Of a DNA stretch of 64,000 nucleotides, positions 59,656-64,000 are shown one piece after another. Source of the DNA: Metridium senile (Eukaryota; Cnidaria; Anthozoa; Actiniaria; Metridiidae); NCBI GenBank assembly GCA_949775045.1, contig OX459100.1:2853936-2917935 (forward strand). The letters are read 5' to 3'. Position 1 is the stretch's first letter. Each line of letters starts with the position of its first letter. A program made the position numbers and the translations under genes. Below the pieces are notes generated by a model that was not told the origin of the DNA, did not search any database, and worked only from the letters and a program-made list of their open reading frames with translations.

Positions 59656-59884
59656 TTAACTAGCTATGTTTATTAATCATACTGGGAAAATGTAATGAAA
59701 GATATAAATACATACAATTGATGTATTTTGGAAGTTATATATCATCCTCATTATATCATTCCATCATTAGGTATTAATAGGACAATAACATGGCTTTTGG
59801 AGTGCATTTGCGCCCGAGCGGAGCGATATATTATGTTTCAGAAAAATTTAATTAGGACATTTTCTGAAACAAGGCTGATGCGGT

Positions 59885-60100
59885 ATGATTTGTTATTGTT
59901 ATTATTGTTATTGTTATTATTGTTATTATTGTTATTATTGTTATTATTGTTGTTATTATTGTTATTGTTATTATTGTTATTGTTATTATTGTTATTATTA
60001 TTATTATTATTGTTATTATTGTTATTGTTATTATTTTTATTGTTATTATTTTTATTGTTATTATTTTTATTGCCATCATTATAATGATGATGATTATCAT
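59885..60100. repeat. (TTATTG)n simple repeat
   Basis: TTATTGTTATTATTG run with TTTTTA interruptions at the right, merging into ATC-rich repeat to 60260. Confidence 0.95.
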
Positions 60101-60296
60101 TATAAGTACTATTATCAATATTTTTATTATCATTACAATATTATCATAATGATCATTATGCTTATGATTAGCATCGTCAATTATTAACATTATCACCACC
60201 AACATCAGTCATCATCACTTTCATCATCCGCATCATCATCATCATCAATCATTATCATCATAACTATATTACTAATATAATAAACATTAATTATTA

Positions 60297-60875
60297 ATGT
60301 AAACTAGCGAGTAAACTAGTATAGGCTGCGTCGATGTTTGATATAAACGATAGGTAATATAATGAAATTTGTTGAAGGAATAGAAAACGCGCGCGCGTGC
60401 TGTGTGCAGTTATAAAGCACGCGGGGTTGTCAGAACACGAGTGTTAAGAGAAGCACGACACGAATCTTCTCGAGTGTTCTGACAATCCCCAAGTGCTTTA
60501 TAACTGCATACAGCACAGACAGCAAGTTTTCTATTTCTTTTATAAAATACAAATTGATCAACATGCAAACGCGCGTGCTGTGTGCTCTCATAAAGCACGC
60601 GCCTCAACCAATCAAAATACGTGATTTCAAATAGTTATTTTATAAAACACCGTAAAAAATAGAAATAGACACTAGCGAGTTAACTAGTATAGGCTGCGTC
60701 GGTGTTTGATATAAACGATAGGTAATATAATGAAATTTGAAACAGCGTAAAAATAGAAATAGAACTAGCGAGTAAACTAGTATAGGCTGCGTCGGTGTTT
60801 GATATAAACGATAGGTAATATAATGAAATTTGTAACAACGTAAAAAGTGTTTTTCGCCCTTCGTCGGAATAAAAA
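60297..60875 (+). repeat. 94-bp-family array, three units plus tail; first unit interrupted
   Basis: Heads at about 60301, 60669 and 60763. Unit 1 stops at AATGAAATTTGT (60372) and resumes ACACCGTAAAAAATAGAAAT at 60647. A shortened tail TTCGCCCTTCGTCGGAATA ends the array. Confidence 0.92.
60373..60646. mobile_element. Palindromic element inserted inside a 94-bp unit
   Basis: The arms start AATAGAAAAC and run through GTGCTGTGTGCAGTTATAAA and TTGTCAGAACAC, mirrored at 60470-60535. The right part repeats ACGCGCGTGCTGTGTGC and CATAAAGCACGCG. No coding capacity. Confidence 0.75.
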
Positions 60876-61900
60876 AGCATTCATTATTAATATTTCTCAT
60901 TACCATGGTTTTTCATCATTGTTATTATTTGCATATTTTCACTTCCCTTGCTAATTAATATAAAAATATTCCATTTTGAGAGTTATTTTGTAATGATATA
61001 TTTATCACCATTCAAGGAGAAACAAATTGAAAATGAATTTCACAACTGCGTTAAAAACCAAGATGTGTTGCAATAGCGCCAAACAATTGATTGGCTTCCT
61101 GTCAACCTCTCAGCCAATCATCTTCAAGAGTTTGACATACGTCATATCCAAACGAGTGAAAGTATTTTCCCTTGGAGATGCAAGGGTCCTATTATTGCGT
61201 CCCCGACACTCTGCAGACACTAATACATTGTCTTTGTGTAGATATCTCAAAGAAATAATGAAATCGCCAAAATTCAACAAAACCGCATGAGGTAAAACTA
61301 CAAAAGAATACAAGGAAGTTCAAAGGAAAAAGGTAACAAAAATTGTGATAATATTGATATTTTTTTCATTTTTTTTGTGTGTAGTGCTTCATGTAACCGA
61401 ACGTTTATTTTTCGAACGGTTTTTTTCTCTAAATAATAACAGTGAAAATGTAATTCCACAAGCACTAAATATGTAACGTTGTGTAAAATTAAACTTCCGC
61501 CTAGAACACTATAACTATAATAAGACTACAATTTTTCTAATTCTTTAAAAAATACGAAAAAAAAAGAAATATAAGCTAGAGGAAAATGACACCCTCTTTG
61601 AAATTTCTTATATAATAAATTTACTGTCATTTGGTGAAATTGTACATTTTGTAGTGTAATTCATCTTTTTTGTAGAACGAAAACTAACGCAAGTAGGTTT
61701 GTGATCATTTTATTAATCTTTTACCTGAACATTGTGAAATATTCTTCAAGAAAATACTTTTGGAAATTGTCAGCAATGATATATTTTTTTCAACATCGCA
61801 CATTTTACATTTATTCTATTCTAATTTAAGTGCATGCTTCTAAATCGTTAAAACGCGTAACGAATTTATCTTTTAAACTAAAAACTCAGACATAAAATAA
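60876..61900. other. Unassigned AT-rich stretch
   Basis: A plus-strand frame at 61027-61290 (87 codons) and a minus-strand frame at 61110-61313 overlap. Neither has a recognisable domain, and I do not call a gene. Confidence 0.35.
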
Positions 61901-61904
61901 GTTT

Positions 61905-62215
61905 TAAAATAAGTTTAATTAATCAAAATCCTAAATTTAATATCACAAATTATTCCTCATTTTTTCACAAATGTTGAAAATGTTTTTTCGATTCATTGAA
62001 GAATTCTAGGTTTCAAAATAAGTTTTAATCAATCAAAATCCAAAATTTAATACCAAAAATTACACACCAATTTTCCACAAATGTTAAAATAGTTTTTTCA
62101 CTGAAGAATTCTAGGTTTCAAAATAAGTTTTAATCAATGATAATCCAAAATTTAATATCAAAACATCTTACTCATTTTTTCACAAATGTTGACGTTTTCA
62201 CTGAAAAATTCTTGG
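61905..62215. repeat. ~105-bp degenerate tandem repeat, three copies
   Basis: AAAATAAGTTTTAATCAATC, CAAAATTTAATA and TTTTTTCACAAATGTTGA blocks occur three times, with AAGAATTCTAGGTTTCA between. Confidence 0.85.
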
Positions 62216-62529
62216 AATTTTTCGCAGGACTCTTGTGGCATTTTTATCGAATTATTATCTAGTGTTGATAATCGAAAAACACGGCTCCAATGCGTTCAAT
62301 CTCTGATTAGCGGTTGAAAGAATCCGAAATGATAAATTATCATTGGTTGGCCGTCAAATATCTTGATAATTAAGATTTGCGTTTTTTACTCGGAAAACAA
62401 AGATATATGTAATGATCTAGACAACTTTCCTGATTAAATCGAGACAGCAGCTGATCATTCTTGTGAAATTTTGAAGGTGAGATATAGCCAGTTATTGAAA
62501 TGCTGCTCTCTCTCTATTTTTATATATCA

Positions 62530-62990
62530 ATCATTAATTTATTTTTGTGTTTATTTTTGTATTTATCTATTTGTGTATATCTTTGTTTTGGTATATCTTT
62601 ATTTTTTTATTGATGTATTTTTGGAATTATTGTAAATTTGTTTATTTATATTTTGTATCATTCATTAATTTTTGTAAGTCTGTTAAGTATGTATGTCTTT
62701 ATTTTTGTATTAATGAATTAATTTATTCATTCATTTATTCATTTTCGTATTTATTTATTAGTTCATTTATATATTTTGGAATCTTTGTATGTATTTCTTT
62801 AGTGTTTTTTTTTTGTATTTATTTATTTATTTAATGTATGTATTCATATATTTTTGTATTTATTTATTTTTGTATTCATTTATTTATTCAATTATTGAAT
62901 CATTTATTCTTGTATTCATTTTTGTATTTATTTATGTATTTACTTTTGTATTCATTTATTTATTCATTCATTTATATAATACGATGCTTT
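62530..62990. repeat. (TATTTATT/TTTGTATT)n low-complexity tract
   Basis: T-rich ATTTATTTTTGTATTC repeat; the source of hydrophobic frames. Confidence 0.9.
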
Positions 62991-63059
62991 CAACGACATT
63001 TCATATACAACAGAGAGAATAATTAATTAGAATCAATATTATTAAACGATCGATCTTAT

Positions 63060-63540
63060 CCCACTTTCGATATTGTGGTTGAGTGAAAGTGGGCTATCCT
63101 TTTTTAATTTTTTACTATACTATAACAAAACAATTATTAAATAATTTAATGTTTGCTTGGCTTGAAGCATGAAATAAAGGGTGAATGGTGGTAAAAACAA
63201 AGTCCCGGAAAAACAGTGAGCTATACTTTTTTTGTTAACCCGGAGTCTCATTTCGGTTTATATTGTGTATGATCACTTCCGATATTTTGGTTGAATGATG
63301 ACCATACACAAATCAATCAAAGAGGCCCAACAAAACAATGGGCATTCCTTTTTTCCCCCAGAGTCTCGTTTTGATTTATATTACCTATGGTCACTTTCGA
63401 TATTTTGGTTGAATGATGACCATACACAAATCATGATCAATCAAAGCGGCCAAACGAAATTTTTTTTTGTTTCCCCAGTCTTGTTTTGGTTTATATTGTG
63501 TATGATCCCTTGATCCCTTAACCAAAATATTGAAAGTGGG
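63060..63540. repeat. ~125-bp degenerate repeat, about three copies
   Basis: CACTTTCGATATTTTGGTTG, ATGATGACCATACACAAATC and GTCTCGTTTTGATTTATATT blocks repeat. The last copy ends with an inverted AACCAAAATATTGAAAGTGG. Confidence 0.82.
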
Positions 63541-63707
63541 CTGTTCACTCTGTTCCTCCTACTGTTATATCAAGCAAGGTTTCGATATAAACAAAACCAT
63601 CGAACGACGTCTAATACGGCAAACACTATCGAACAAGCTAATGAAAGATACACCGAACAACACTTGAGGGCGGATAAAAATCGAACCAACTTAGAATTTA
63701 TAAACGA

Positions 63708-63726
63708 CCCCCCCCCCCCCCCCCCC
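63708..63726. repeat. Poly(C) run
   Basis: A homopolymer of about 18 C following ACGA. Confidence 0.95.
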
Positions 63727-63760
63727 ATTAAATGAAATTGTATATAGAGTATGTAATATT

Positions 63761-64000
63761 TTGTCGAGAAAATGTTCGTTAATCCGGTCTAGAGGTACAC
63801 CCTAGAAACCAGAGGGCCAGCTTCTTAATTTATTGGTTTATTTAGCGTTTATATTTAGCATGTGTAATGTTTTGTCGAGAAAATGTTCGTTAATCCGGTC
63901 TAGAGGTACACCCTAGAAACCAGAGGGCCAGCTTCTTAATTTATTGGTTTATTTAGCGTTTATATTTAGCATGTGTAATGTTTTGTCGAGAAAATGTTTG
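63761..64000. repeat. 111-bp tandem repeat running off the window
   Basis: TTGTCGAGAAAATGTTCGTT recurs at 63761, 63872 and 63983. The unit includes CCGGTCTAGAGGTACACCC and AACCAGAGGGCCAGCTTC. It continues past the right edge, so the copy number is unknown. Confidence 0.95.

Noticed and set aside
61027..61313. Overlapping 87- and 67-codon frames on opposite strands
   Set aside because: No domain, no splice or promoter evidence, and no composition change from the surroundings.

Overview
The window looks like AT-rich nuclear DNA from an invertebrate animal, most likely a cnidarian (sea-anemone-like). It has intron-split genes with GT/AG junctions, a vertebrate-type RECQL4 helicase, an insulin-like peptide, a rhodopsin-class GPCR, tRNA-derived SINEs, CR1/L2-like LINE remnants, and very many microsatellites, minisatellites and palindromic MITE-like elements. 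The lineage is inferred from this mix and is not proven.

Genes. (1) 144-13766, minus: a complete RECQL4-type helicase gene. I joined 16 coding exons that stay in frame over 4,857 nt (1,618 codons plus stop). They carry an Sld2-like N-terminus, a CCHC zinc knuckle, all RecQ helicase motifs and the RECQL4 C-terminal domain. (2) 15132-16056, minus: a two-exon insulin-like peptide precursor of 89 residues. It has exact B-chain (C-x11-C) and A-chain (CC-x3-C-x8-C) cysteine spacing and two dibasic cleavage sites. (3) 24662-25702, plus: a 346-residue class A GPCR in one coding exon, probably with a 5' UTR exon and TATA promoter near 22.0 kb. No other convincing protein gene was found. Most other long frames are translations of simple repeats.

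Layout. 0-14 kb is the helicase gene, whose introns hold MITEs, LINE tails, a SINE and simple repeats. 14-16.5 kb has a TTAA-flanked element and the insulin-like gene. 16.5-24.5 kb is a transposon graveyard: nested palindromes, 94-bp-family copies and a LINE reverse-transcriptase remnant lying inside the inferred GPCR intron. 24.6-26.2 kb is the GPCR. 26.3-64 kb is almost all repeats: a ~129-bp satellite (28.8-30.1 kb), 94-bp arrays (33.8, 41.9, 53.4 and 60.3 kb), a 190-bp satellite with a 1,137-bp higher-order repeat (43.9-46.3 kb), a 21-bp minisatellite (47.7-48.3 kb), many palindromic elements, and a 111-bp tandem repeat running off the right edge.

The three genes have no evident shared pathway: genome replication/repair, hormone signalling and a receptor whose ligand is unknown. 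The GPCR is not shown to be the peptide's receptor. The most notable results are the insulin-like gene, the full exon model of RECQL4 including a duplicated splice donor, and target-site duplications that point to several DNA-transposon superfamilies and let some insertions be ordered in time.
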